Shown here piece by piece: positions 1-8,494 of a stretch of 64,000 nt of DNA. Both the position numbers and the translations under genes were made by a program. Below the pieces are notes generated by a model. It searched no databases. It worked only from the letters and a program-made list of their open reading frames with translations, and was not told the origin of the DNA. Positions within the stretch are counted from its first letter, which is position 1; each line of letters begins with the position of its first letter. Source of the stretch: Oceanospirillum maris DSM 6286 (GTDB lineage Bacteria; Pseudomonadota; Gammaproteobacteria; Pseudomonadales; Halomonadaceae); NCBI RefSeq assembly GCF_000422865.1, contig NZ_AUGW01000007.1, positions 124,001 through 188,000 of the forward strand, read 5' to 3'.

Positions 1-795
1 CAGGAAGCCTTAGAGGTGATGGCACTGGCCTCTGTATCAGGGCGTTTCTCAATGGATGATTGGGGGCACAGACCTTTTCGTAGCCCCCACCATACCGCTT
101 CTGGCGTGGCCTTGGTTGGCGGTGGCTCTCGCCCTAAACCCGGCGAAATTAGTCTGGCCCATAACGGCATTCTCTTTTTAGATGAGCTGCCAGAATATGA
201 TCGCCGCGTATTAGAGGTACTACGGGAGCCGTTAGAATCCGGTGAAATCCACATCTCCCGCGCAACTCAGCAAGTACGCTACCCATCCCGCTTTCAATTA
301 GTCGCGGCGATGAACCCTTGTCCCTGTGGCTACTTTGGCGACAACTTAAGAAGCTGTCGCTGTACCGCCAAGCAGGTTCGCAACTATCAAAGCCGCCTAT
401 CCGGCCCACTGCTCGACCGTATTGACCTGCAAGTTGCCGTTACCAGTTTGCCACCAGAACAACTGGCCAACGTTAGCCCTGGAGAAAGCAGCCAGCAGGT
501 TCAAGCGCGGGTAACGGAAGCCCACGAGCGACAAATCGCTCGGGCCGGTAAAAGTAATGCCCACCTGAGTGGTCGGGAGCTGGATCATCAAATTTTGCTG
601 CAAGAAGATGCCAGCGTGCTACTACAACAGGCCATGAAACAGCTCGGCTTGTCTCCCCGCAGCTACCATCGCATCCTGAAGGTCGCCCGCACCATCGCGG
701 ATCTAGCGGGAGAAGAAACCGTGGGCGTACCCGCCGTTTCCGAAGCCCTCGGGCTAAGACAACTGGATCGCTATCTGCAACAGTTGAATCCCTAA
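1..795 (+). CDS. comM: ComM-type Mg-chelatase-like AAA+ ATPase, C-terminal part
   Basis: The reading frame is open from base 1, so the N-terminal half lies outside the window. What remains is the end of the AAA+ core and the C-terminal Mg-chelatase-type domain. Visible are FRSPHHTAS, the Walker B-like ILFLDELPEY, the sensor-like AAMNPCPCGY, a cysteine cluster (CPCGYFGD..RSCRC) and LLDRIDLQV. These are hallmarks of the YifB/ComM family, a hexameric helicase that extends branch migration when imported single-stranded DNA is integrated during natural transformation. dprA, another transformation gene, lies at 49689. The gene is followed by a 149-base gap and the helicase gene on the same strand. 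Family assignment is firm. Confidence 0.93.
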   Translation, partial: QEALEVMALASVSGRFSMDDWGHRPFRSPHHTASGVALVGGGSRPKPGEISLAHNGILFLDELPEYDRRVLEVLREPLESGEIHISRATQQVRYPSRFQLVAAMNPCPCGYFGDNLRSCRCTAKQVRNYQSRLSGPLLDRIDLQVAVTSLPPEQLANVSPGESSQQVQARVTEAHERQIARAGKSNAHLSGRELDHQILLQEDASVLLQQAMKQLGLSPRSYHRILKVARTIADLAGEETVGVPAVSEALGLRQLDRYLQQLNP

Positions 796-944
796 TACGA
801 AACCCTATCGGTTTGTAAGTATCACCTCAATTAAATCAGATTCATTAACAGCAGGGTGAACAGGTTTAAAGTTCACACTGCTTTTTTGCGCGGGGCTGGT
901 ACAATTCTTTTCCCCTGAACCAACCAGCAACACCGGAACCCAAT

Positions 945-2969
945 ATGCTCTCTCGCCTGAATGAACGCCAACGTGAAGCTGCTGAATACATTGGCGGCCC
1001 TCTTTTGGTACTGGCCGGTGCCGGTAGTGGTAAAACCAGTGTTATCACCTCTAAAATTGCTTACCTGATCAAAGAAAAAGGGATCAAGGCCAACCGGATT
1101 GCAGCGGTAACCTTTACCAACAAAGCCTCCCGAGAGATGAAAGCACGGGTAGGTAAGCTGGTGCAGGGCAAAGAAGCACGGGGCTTAACCGTATCGACCT
1201 TTCATAACTTAGGCCTGACTATTATTCGGCGGGAGCATAAAACCCTTGGTTATAAATCAGGCTTTTCGCTGTTTGATGATCAGGATACCAAGTCGCTAAT
1301 CAAAGATTTGATGCACAAAGATTTCCAAACCGATGCTGAAATTATCGGTTCAGTGCAGCATATGATTTCCGGTTGGAAAAATGACCTGATAGAACCCGAG
1401 CAAGCGGCGGGATTAGCACAAGACGACAGGGAAATTCTTGCGGCGGCGGTTTATCGTGAATACGATCGTCACTTGCAGGCCTATAACGCGGTCGATTTTG
1501 ATGACCTGATTCGCCTACCGGTGCGCCTGTTCCGTGATAACCCTGAGGTACTGGATCGCTGGCAGAATAAAATTCACTATATGTTGGTGGATGAATATCA
1601 AGATACCAACATCAGCCAGTATCTACTGGTAAAACTCTTAATTGGCTACCGTGGTGCATTAACCGTGGTGGGTGATGATGATCAGTCCATCTATGCTTGG
1701 CGTGGGGCTAGACCGGAGAACTTGATAAAACTGGGAGATGATTTTAAAAACCTTAAAATCGTCAAATTAGAGCAGAACTACCGGTCAACATCGCTGATTT
1801 TACGCTGTGCTAATACGTTAATCGCTAACAACCCCCACGTTTATGAGAAAACCCTGTGGAGTAATATGGGTTCAGGGGCACCGGTACGCGTGATTAGCTG
1901 TCGTAACGAAGATGCAGAATCAGAGCGCGTCGTCACCGAGATTCTTACCCATCGCATCAAAAATGATGGTCACTATAAAGATTTTGCCATTCTCTATCGC
2001 AGCAACCATCAAGCGCGTTTACTGGAGATTAAGCTGCAGGCCTATCAAGTGCCTTACAAAATCAGTGGCGGCACCTCATTTTTCTCCCGGCATGAAATCA
2101 AAGATATCATGGGCTACCTACGGCTTTTGGTAAATCCAGAAGACGATAACGCCTTTTTGCGGGTGATCAACATGCCCCGCCGAGAGATAGGGCCATCCAC
2201 ACTAGAGCGCCTTGGCACCTATGCTAACAGCCGTCATATCAGCCTGTTTAACGCCTGTTCAGAGATTGGCCTAGAGCAGTACCTTTCTGGCAAAGCGCTA
2301 GAGAAACTTGGCCGCTTTAATCATTGGCTACAACAGACGATCAAAAACTGCTACCAAGGCGACCCTATCGCCGCCATTCGTCAGATGATACAAGATATCG
2401 ACTACGAAGCTTGGCTATACCAGAACTCCAGCTCACCCCATGTCGCAGAGAAACGCATGGCTAATGTCTGGATTCTTCTAGACTCCCTGAAAGACACGCT
2501 CAGCCGCATGCAAGAAGATGATGATACCGCCACCATCGAAGATGCCATCTCACGGCTGGTACTAAGGGATATGCTAGAGCAGCAAGAGAAAGAAGATGAT
2601 TCTGACCGCGTACAGCTGATGACCCTACACTCAGCCAAAGGCTTGGAATACCCGCACGTTTACATTATCGGAATGGAAGAAGACCTGTTACCCCATCGCA
2701 ACAGCATTGATGAAGGTAATATAGAAGAAGAACGCCGCCTTGCTTATGTTGGCATCACCCGAGCGCGGGAAACATTAACCCTAAGCTTTGCCAGTCAGCG
2801 CAAACAGTTTGGCGAGATGCTGAACTGCACCCCAAGTCGTTTCTTAGATGAGCTACCAGAAGCCGATCTAGCATGGGAAGGCAAAGAGAACGCCCCCGAT
2901 GAAGCCAAACGCGCCCGAGGCCATGCCGCCCTTGATGCCTTGAAAAAACGTTTGGGTAATACAGAATAA
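945..2969 (+). CDS. rep: ATP-dependent DNA helicase Rep (UvrD/Rep superfamily 1)
   Basis: 674 residues, the usual length for Rep. The protein opens MLSRLNERQREA, followed by Walker A LAGAGSGKTS (residues about 23-32), motif Ia AVTFTNKASREM, Walker B LVDEYQDTN, motif III GDDDQSIYAWRGA, motif IV LEQNYRST, motif V TLHSAKGLEYPHV and motif VI EERRLAYVGITRA. It is a 3'-5' single-strand translocase that clears proteins ahead of replication forks. DTN after the Walker B and the full length favour Rep over UvrD or PcrA. The ATG at 945 gives the canonical N terminus. A strong hairpin follows the stop and separates it from the convergent cytochrome gene. Confidence 0.93.
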   Translation: MLSRLNERQREAAEYIGGPLLVLAGAGSGKTSVITSKIAYLIKEKGIKANRIAAVTFTNKASREMKARVGKLVQGKEARGLTVSTFHNLGLTIIRREHKTLGYKSGFSLFDDQDTKSLIKDLMHKDFQTDAEIIGSVQHMISGWKNDLIEPEQAAGLAQDDREILAAAVYREYDRHLQAYNAVDFDDLIRLPVRLFRDNPEVLDRWQNKIHYMLVDEYQDTNISQYLLVKLLIGYRGALTVVGDDDQSIYAWRGARPENLIKLGDDFKNLKIVKLEQNYRSTSLILRCANTLIANNPHVYEKTLWSNMGSGAPVRVISCRNEDAESERVVTEILTHRIKNDGHYKDFAILYRSNHQARLLEIKLQAYQVPYKISGGTSFFSRHEIKDIMGYLRLLVNPEDDNAFLRVINMPRREIGPSTLERLGTYANSRHISLFNACSEIGLEQYLSGKALEKLGRFNHWLQQTIKNCYQGDPIAAIRQMIQDIDYEAWLYQNSSSPHVAEKRMANVWILLDSLKDTLSRMQEDDDTATIEDAISRLVLRDMLEQQEKEDDSDRVQLMTLHSAKGLEYPHVYIIGMEEDLLPHRNSIDEGNIEEERRLAYVGITRARETLTLSFASQRKQFGEMLNCTPSRFLDELPEADLAWEGKENAPDEAKRARGHAALDALKKRLGNTE

Positions 2970-2994
2970 ACTCTATGGGCTTTATCTAAGATAT

Positions 2995-3037
2995 AAAAAA
3001 GCCGGTGCTAATTCCAAAAAATTAGCGCCGGCTTTTT
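2995..3037. terminator. Bidirectional rho-independent terminator
   Basis: A 12-bp stem (GCCGGTGCTAAT with ATTAGCGCCGGC, one G-T wobble) lies at 3001-3032. It is preceded by six A and followed by five T, so it can end both the rep transcript (+) and the convergent cytochrome c5 transcript (-). Confidence 0.88.
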
Positions 3038-3052
3038 ATCTCTAATCGAAAA

Positions 3053-3475
3053 TTACTTGCTGTTCTCAACAATGTAATCAACGATAGCTTTTACATCATC
3101 ATCGCTCAAGGTTGGATTACCACCTTTAGCTGGCATCGCATTGAAGCCGTTCAGAGCATGGTTATGAAGCGTATCCATACCCTTGCTGATGCGTGGAGCC
3201 CATGCCGCTACGTCACCTTTCTTAGGTGCGCCTGCTGCGCCGGTGTTGTGGCAAGCAGAACAAACAGAGCCATAAAGATCTTCAGGAGACTTACCGCCAC
3301 CTGCTGCTGGAGCAGGAGCTGCACCGCCACAATCTTGACCTTGCATACATACGTCGCCTACTGGCTTCAGACGCTCAGCAATAGCTTCTTTAGACATTGC
3401 TGCCTGTACTGATGTGCTTAGGACCGCGCCAGCCAGCACGCCCACTACACCTGCGATAATTCCGCTGCGTTTCAC
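3053..3475 (-). CDS. Cytochrome c5 (monohaem c-type cytochrome)
   Basis: A small secreted electron carrier. It has a signal peptide ending near VQAAM, then a low-complexity Ala/Pro/Gly linker, then a class I cytochrome c domain. The single haem site is CSACH and the distal axial Met sits in NAMPAKGG. A further cysteine pair (CMQGQDC) lies in the N-terminal region before the linker. The start is probably GTG at 3475, because GAGGTG lies six bases upstream; in-frame GTGs at 3481 and 3484 lie inside or against that ribosome site. It is probably a periplasmic electron shuttle to terminal oxidases or reductases. The rep-cytochrome c5 neighbourhood also occurs in Pseudomonas. Confidence 0.9.
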   Translation of the reverse strand: MKRSGIIAGVVGVLAGAVLSTSVQAAMSKEAIAERLKPVGDVCMQGQDCGGAAPAPAAGGGKSPEDLYGSVCSACHNTGAAGAPKKGDVAAWAPRISKGMDTLHNHALNGFNAMPAKGGNPTLSDDDVKAIVDYIVENSK

Positions 3476-3748
3476 TCTCACCACCTCTAATCACTGGTCC
3501 GTCAAAAAACAAGATTTGCTTTTTTTTCGGTATGTATTCTATTAACCCTAAAAAACGGAAGTATAGCGGCAATTAGTCTTAGCGGAAATAGCCAACAAGG
3601 CGCATGACCTCTACAACCCACACCAATAAGCCCCTAAGCGCCTTTATTCCAGACCGTAATTACCAACATCGAATCACGGACTATCCGTTTAAACCCTGAT
3701 TTTAAAGCCCTTTATCCCTCACTGCTTTGATCTAACAAGGGTTCAGAG
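3476..3748. other. Intergenic region between cytochrome c5 and tRNA-Arg
   Basis: No coding frame with a convincing start or ribosome site is visible. The left part must carry the cytochrome c5 promoter on the minus strand, but I see no clear -35/-10 pair. The right part leads into the tRNA promoter. Confidence 0.5.
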
Positions 3749-3777
3749 TAGACATAAGGAGAATAAGACCATAAAAT
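3749..3777 (+). promoter_or_regulatory. Sigma70-type promoter of tRNA-Arg
   Basis: TAGACA at 3749-3754, a 17-base spacer and TAAAAT at 3772-3777. The end of the -10 box is twelve bases before the mature tRNA 5' end at 3790, which suits a short-leader tRNA transcript. Confidence 0.6.
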
Positions 3778-3789
3778 GCACCTCACTGC

Positions 3790-3866
3790 CCGCTCGTAGC
3801 TCAGCTGGATAGAGTACCGCCCTCCGAAGGCGGTGGTCGCGCGTTCGAATCGCGCCGAGCGGGCCA
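3790..3866 (+). tRNA. tRNA-Arg (anticodon CCG)
   Basis: 77 nt with a complete cloverleaf. The acceptor stem is CCGCTCG with CGAGCGG, followed by discriminator G and an encoded CCA. The D arm begins GCTCAGC, the anticodon stem is CCGCC/GGCGG with loop CTCCGAA (anticodon CCG), and the T loop is TTCGAAT. It decodes CGG. Accessory DNA with IS remnants and a broken integrase begins just downstream. tRNA 3' ends are common integration sites, but I found no second copy of this 3' end to serve as the other attachment site. Confidence 0.95.
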
Positions 3867-3984
3867 TTTAAAATCAACAAGTTGCGTGATTTTAAGTTTC
3901 TCAAAGACTTCTCTTATAAACCTCATCCCCACAACCATCCCCACTAGTCTGATAAAGTTTTGCAGATTGTCATCACTCAAACGC

Positions 3985-4758
3985 TCATTACATTCCTTCG
4001 GTCACCTGTTATCGCTATCAGCCGAGGCTTCATTCTGAGAATGAAGAGATCGCAAACTGGCTGATCCAGCTGACGGAAGATGAGTCGGACTGGGGATTTG
4101 GCTTGTGTTTTGACTGCCTTCGCAATGAGAAGGGATTTTCCTGGAACCACAAGCGCGTTTATCGGATTTATTGTGAACTGGCGCTAAACCTCAGGATAAG
4201 GCCTCGTAGACGATTGAACCGACATAAGCCTGAACCGCTGAAACAACCTCTGCGACAGAATCAAGTGTGGTCGATGGACTTTATGCATGATCAGCTATCG
4301 GATGGGCGGACATACCGTCTTTTCAACGTATTGGATGATTACCGACGCGAAGGCTTAGCAATGGAAGCAGGCTTTTCACTGCCGACGATAAGAGTGATCA
4401 GGGCTCTGAGCCAGCTCATCGAGTGGCGGGGTAAGCCGAGCGTTATCCGCTGTGACAACGGCCCTGAGTTCATCAGTGGTGAGTTTACAGATTGGGCACA
4501 TAAGCACTCAATCCGAATTGAATATATTCAGCCAGGAAAGCCCCAGCAAAATGCTTATATCGAGCGTTTTAACAGGACGGCAGATACAGCTGGGTCAGCA
4601 AGCATCTGTTCGAGACTCTGGAAGAGGTTCAGGATTATGCTACACGCTGGCTTTGGTTTTACAATCATGAGCGTCCCCATAAAGCCAATGATGATCGCCC
4701 TCCAATGAAGGCCGCTTAACTCTACTTTTAGCTCCGACTAAAAATGGGGGGGATTACA
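3985..4758 (+). pseudogene. IS3-family element remnant (orfB transposase, truncated and frameshifted)
   Basis: Translation from about 3990 gives an IS3-type OrfB. It has the HTH_21-like stretch ([20 protein letters not shown]), then an rve integrase core with the three acidic residues in [17 protein letters not shown] and [10 protein letters not shown]. Just after NRT, near 4577, the frame shifts; the downstream frame continues [20 protein letters not shown] and ends RPPMKAA, stop at 4717-4719. OrfA and the left terminus are missing. The right terminus appears present as a T/G-rich stretch ending GGATTACA at 4758, consistent with IS3 ends (TG...CA). It is therefore an inactive relic between the tRNA and the biosynthetic operon. 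Confidence 0.85.
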
Positions 4759-4862
4759 ATAAACTGGATTGCACTTATTACTTGAATCCAAGCAATGAAT
4801 CCATCCGTAGTTTACCCTTAATAATTGTTATGCTTAAACCTTAAAGTCTCTAATATAAAAAT

Positions 4863-5444
4863 CTAATCCTCTAGCTTCTTCTTAATGCTTGCGAGGGTTC
4901 GTTTTCGGAGCCAACCGCTTGCTAGTCTTATGACTAACCAGTAAGGAGAAAAGAAAATTTTTGTTCGTAAACTTGGGCAATAGATAAATGTTTCTGTAAC
5001 CAATATAGGGCTTTCATTATATTGCTCTATAACTTGAAACCTTAGGACTAACTTAGCCATGCTTTTATCGCTAAAATCATAAAATTCGTCTGATGAATGT
5101 ATTGTTTCAATAATCAAATCAGGTCGCCAAAACTTTCCAATAAGTCCTAATGAAATTTCATTTTCAGTTTCATTTAACTTTGTGAAGCTATCAAACCCAA
5201 AAGGAGCATTATTATCAGGATGTTTATTATGAAACAATCTATGCAGTAACCTGGTAGGCAGCTCTCTTAGAGAAAGCATCAGTCGTGCTACAAAATCTTC
5301 TCTCATATCCAACCGACTAACTACTTCAATAATACGCTTAGGCGTTGCAGATATAGGATCAGAAGAATGCATTTCATAAAAGCTATATGATGCTAAGAAA
5401 GGGGTTTTCCCTAATGGCTGAGTTATATTTGAGTATGAGTTCAT
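4863..5444 (-). CDS. SRPBCC/START-like protein, last gene of the biosynthetic operon
   Basis: 193 residues with no signal peptide. I recognise it only loosely. The alternating beta pattern and the C-terminal signature, T-E-T-F-x-Y-C-P-S then SPYWLVIRLASGWLRKRTL, recall uncharacterised SRPBCC (polyketide cyclase-like) proteins that end in a YW-x-x-I-R-x-x-S-G-x-x-R motif. Such folds bind lipids or polyketides in a deep cavity. It is the last gene of the operon, 53 bases behind the ketosynthase, so a role in cyclisation or in product binding or carriage is possible but unproven. The AT-rich composition matches the rest of the operon. Confidence 0.5.
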   Translation of the reverse strand: MNSYSNITQPLGKTPFLASYSFYEMHSSDPISATPKRIIEVVSRLDMREDFVARLMLSLRELPTRLLHRLFHNKHPDNNAPFGFDSFTKLNETENEISLGLIGKFWRPDLIIETIHSSDEFYDFSDKSMAKLVLRFQVIEQYNESPILVTETFIYCPSLRTKIFFSPYWLVIRLASGWLRKRTLASIKKKLED

Positions 5445-5497
5445 ATCTTTTGTTCCTAATGCAAAAAGGTTTTAATAAAGCCTGTAAATCACAGACT

Positions 5498-6517
5498 TTA
5501 ATTTGCAGGTATACATATAGGAGAAACCGATAAGGTATCTGCTAAATTAACTTTTACAGCCCCCCATGAAAGTCCTGCTCCAAACCCACATAGAACAACA
5601 TTTTGTGCATCAGAAGTGCCAATTGAGGTGTGACGAGATAATACATAAGGAATAGAAGTTGAGCTTGTATTGCCCAGCTGATCTAGATCAATAGGCAACT
5701 TATCAGGTGATATTCCAATAATACTAGCCAAGTACTTGATCATAAACTCATTTGCTTGATGCAAAACGAGTAAGTCTACAGTCTCAGTGGTCAGATCATT
5801 TTTTTTAAGTAGTTCTTTAATAACAGAGGGGACTCGCGTTAAAGCAAAGTTCATTACTGCCGTACCATCCATTTGTAAACTACAAATGGTATTGGCCGGT
5901 TGAGCTTGTTCCTTGCAGTAGGAAATTCCAGCGCCTAGAGCATCTATTCCGCTTCCATCGGCCCCTAATATAAAATCTAAGGTATCAGTGCCAGCTTCTA
6001 ATAATGTTGCTGATGCCGCGTCACCAAACAGCATTTTAAGATGTCGATCATTATCATCTATGATTTTTGTTGTTGTATCTCCAGTACACAGCAAGACTTT
6101 TTTACATGCTTTAGATGATATTAAGCTAGCCGCTTGAAATAGTCCCGTAATATAGCCAGCACAACCTGTAAGAATATCCAAAGTAAAACAATCAGTAGAA
6201 AGCCCTAACTTGTCTTGCAGATAGAAACTAATTCCGGGGCTCCAACGATCAGGGGTTTGAGTAACAACAATTACACAATCAACATTGTCAATAGTAACGC
6301 CCCCATTTTCAATCATGTTTTTGCATGCAGCGAGAATCATATCAGAGGTATTCAAATAGCCAGCTTCGCGAATAGAATTAATGCCAGTACCTTTCGCTAT
6401 TCTTCTTGCTTCCTTCTCGCCAAAAAGCTCATCGAATGTATCAAAAGATACAATTTTATCTGGAAAAGCGGCAGTAATAGCTCGTATTGACACACCAGAA
6501 ACCGATCTATTCTGCAT
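5498..6517 (-). CDS. KASIII-type 3-oxoacyl-ACP synthase (FabH-like)
   Basis: 339 residues from the ATG at 6517, which has AAGGTGG upstream; an ATG at 6538 is possible. The thiolase-fold triad is intact: Cys119 in DILTGCAGYI, His253 in LVLHQANEF and Asn283 in LGNTSSTSIP. The glycine-rich FGDAASATLL is also present. FabH-type enzymes condense an acyl-CoA or acyl-ACP starter with malonyl-ACP, giving a beta-ketoacyl-ACP. Here it overlaps the ACP gene upstream by 11 bases, so the two are probably translationally coupled. It would supply the beta-ketoacyl thioester that an AfsA-type enzyme uses. It is too divergent and too tied to accessory genes to be the housekeeping FabH. Starter specificity cannot be read from sequence. 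Confidence 0.85.
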   Translation of the reverse strand: MQNRSVSGVSIRAITAAFPDKIVSFDTFDELFGEKEARRIAKGTGINSIREAGYLNTSDMILAACKNMIENGGVTIDNVDCVIVVTQTPDRWSPGISFYLQDKLGLSTDCFTLDILTGCAGYITGLFQAASLISSKACKKVLLCTGDTTTKIIDDNDRHLKMLFGDAASATLLEAGTDTLDFILGADGSGIDALGAGISYCKEQAQPANTICSLQMDGTAVMNFALTRVPSVIKELLKKNDLTTETVDLLVLHQANEFMIKYLASIIGISPDKLPIDLDQLGNTSSTSIPYVLSRHTSIGTSDAQNVVLCGFGAGLSWGAVKVNLADTLSVSPICIPAN

Positions 6518-6755
6518 TTTCAATTCCACCTTTTGCATAAGCTAAGCTAACTAAATCTTTAAAAGTCTTTAACTCAGTAATCTCGTCAGCAGTACTCGTA
6601 GTTTGCGAGATTTCAAAAAGTAATGCAGCCATACCAACCATAGCAAGAGAATCCCACTCGATCAGTGAATCCAATTGAGTATCATCATGAATTTCTTCTG
6701 GGGACATGGATACAATCTCGGAAAATTTCGTCTTAAATGCCACAACTGTAATCAT
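6507..6755 (-). CDS. Acyl carrier protein 1 of the operon
   Basis: 82 residues from the ATG at 6755, preceded by an excellent ribosome site (AAGGAG, nine bases upstream). The longer upstream frame begins inside the ligase gene and lacks a site. The phosphopantetheine attachment motif is EWDSLAMVG with Ser near position 38. Acidic helices surround it, and there is a dynamic C-terminal segment ending KGGIENAE. It lies between the ligase and the KASIII gene, 28 bases behind the former and overlapping the latter. It could carry either the activated starter or the extended chain. Confidence 0.82.
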   Translation of the reverse strand: MITVVAFKTKFSEIVSMSPEEIHDDTQLDSLIEWDSLAMVGMAALLFEISQTTSTADEITELKTFKDLVSLAYAKGGIENAE

Positions 6756-6783
6756 AATTATCTCCTTATAAATTGGTTTACTT

Positions 6784-8127
6784 TTATGCTTCATGACGAA
6801 GTTTTTTAAAACGCTCTGAATATAGTGGTACGTCACTTATAACTATTGATCGAGGAATTTGCTCTGGTAGTAGCTGGCTCTTAATTTCTTTGTATATTCG
6901 AGCTTTAAAAGATTCGACTTCTTCGGTCTTTTCTAAAAAGAAACAGGCCTCAACAATTTCACCGATAAGCGGATGGGGTTTACCATATACAACAACGTCT
7001 TGCACATTCTCATAAACTTCTAATACACGCTCAATATCTGTTGGAATAATATTTGTTCCTCCAACATTAATAAGATTTGCTTTACGCCCCTTAATACGAA
7101 AGTAATCTCCCTCTGCGTCGGCTAAATCTTCCGTATTGAACAGTACATCACGTTCTAGCGTTGTTTGATCAGAAAGGTAGCCCATCATCATGGTCTTGCT
7201 TCGTACATGACAAACTCCCTCAATGACTTTAACAGCTGAGCTAGATGACGCCACTTTTATCCATTGGCTATCCCCTTCTTTGTTTTTGCATGGTAAAACC
7301 CCTACTTCCGACATGCCATACAACTGAGTTAACTCAATGTCAGGAAAACGATTGATTAGCTTATCTAACACCAATTGAGACATGGGTTCTGAGCCATAAT
7401 AAATTTTTCTCAAACTACTGATATTCCAACGATCAAATGTGTGAGAAAGAAGAGCTAGATTTAGAAGTGTTGGGGAAACATGTAGCGTATTAACTTTGTG
7501 CATTTCAATACAGCGACCAACCTCATCTAATGAGCGCTGAGCGGGAACTATTAGGGTACCATGGGTCGCGATTACTTGAAATAAAGTTGCAAGACCGCCG
7601 ATATGATCAAATAGAAGAAAGGCAAGCATAACATCGCAAGGTTCCGCTTGACGGTATTGCTCTAAAAAAGGCTGCAACTTATGCACAACCCCCTTCGAGG
7701 GGCCGGTCGAACCGGAGGAAAATACAACAAACCCAGCTTCTTGTTTTTCTTTGAGAAGTCTAATATTGAGAGGCGGTTGATTTGCAACATTTGAGCAGAA
7801 ATTCCAGCCCTTAGCATCTGTAGAGGTAATGATATAGTCAGCACTTACAGTATTAGCCAATTCAGAAATTCGCTTAGTTTTATTAACAGAACACAATGAA
7901 ACTATGTTTTTCTCTAGCCATAGTGCGATAAGAATACCTATACTATTGACGCTGTAATCACTCTGCAATAGCACACTTTTACCCGATATTTTATTGGCAC
8001 GTAGATCATACTTATATTTAATAATTATATTGTATAAGCTGTGGTATGAGATTGGAATATCGGAGTCAACAATAGCTGTTTTATCTCCTCCACACCTAAT
8101 ATGCTCGACATATTCTTCAATATTCAC
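6784..8127 (-). CDS. AMP-forming acyl-CoA/acyl-ACP ligase (ANL superfamily)
   Basis: 447 residues, short for the ANL family. Core motifs are clear: the P-loop-like FSSGSTGPSKG (A3), the QLYGMSEVG motif (A5), NTEDLADAEGDYFRIKGR (A7/A8), then VGGTNIIPTDIE. The C-terminal subdomain ends YSERFKKLRHEA, with lysines where the catalytic A10 lysine is expected. The compact N-terminal domain resembles stand-alone ligases that load carboxylic acids onto a partner ACP rather than onto CoA. Flanking ACP genes on both sides (8166-8465 and 6507-6755) support that. It probably activates the acyl starter of the pathway; substrate unknown. Confidence 0.82.
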   Translation of the reverse strand: MNIEEYVEHIRCGGDKTAIVDSDIPISYHSLYNIIIKYKYDLRANKISGKSVLLQSDYSVNSIGILIALWLEKNIVSLCSVNKTKRISELANTVSADYIITSTDAKGWNFCSNVANQPPLNIRLLKEKQEAGFVVFSSGSTGPSKGVVHKLQPFLEQYRQAEPCDVMLAFLLFDHIGGLATLFQVIATHGTLIVPAQRSLDEVGRCIEMHKVNTLHVSPTLLNLALLSHTFDRWNISSLRKIYYGSEPMSQLVLDKLINRFPDIELTQLYGMSEVGVLPCKNKEGDSQWIKVASSSSAVKVIEGVCHVRSKTMMMGYLSDQTTLERDVLFNTEDLADAEGDYFRIKGRKANLINVGGTNIIPTDIERVLEVYENVQDVVVYGKPHPLIGEIVEACFFLEKTEEVESFKARIYKEIKSQLLPEQIPRSIVISDVPLYSERFKKLRHEA

Positions 8128-8165
8128 GACGGTTCCCTATCACTAGATTTAAAAAATATCAAACT

Positions 8166-8465
8166 TCACACGCCAAGATCAGTCAATCTATTTCTTGTGT
8201 ATTGAACAAGTGTCCCCAATGTAAGAAATGGGCTTTCCATAGAAGATAAATCACTTGTATCAGCAAGCCGAACATCAGCCTGATAGTGTGCTTTTATAGA
8301 TGACTCAACATCTACTAAAATTGAAACAAGTGCTAATGAGTCAATTTGGCCACCTTCACAATACAAAGGAGAATTGTCGCCCATAGAAAGGTCAACTGGC
8401 TTTTCTAACAATATATTTTGTTGCGATATCGCATGAATAACAATTTCTTTTATTTGATTTGTCAT
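8166..8465 (-). CDS. Acyl carrier protein 2 of the operon
   Basis: 99 residues. The phosphopantetheine motif is GGQIDSLALVSIL, Ser near residue 43, on a short helical-bundle protein. It differs markedly from the other ACP of the operon (longer N terminus, EGGQIDSL rather than EWDSL), which suggests the two have different partners, for example one for starter loading and one for elongation or reduction. It is 38 bases upstream of the ligase and 29 bases behind the SDR gene, with AAGGAAG-like purines before the ATG. Confidence 0.78.
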   Translation of the reverse strand: MTNQIKEIVIHAISQQNILLEKPVDLSMGDNSPLYCEGGQIDSLALVSILVDVESSIKAHYQADVRLADTSDLSSMESPFLTLGTLVQYTRNRLTDLGV

Positions 8466-8494
8466 TGATCTATCTTCCTTAATAAAATCAACTA

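Noticed and set aside
5498-8465. Dialkylresorcinol or aryl polyene cluster
   Set aside because: Those clusters have other hallmark genes (DarA-type aromatase, chain-length-factor pairs, thioesterase, glycosyl or acyl transferases) that are not present; an AfsA protein is not part of them.
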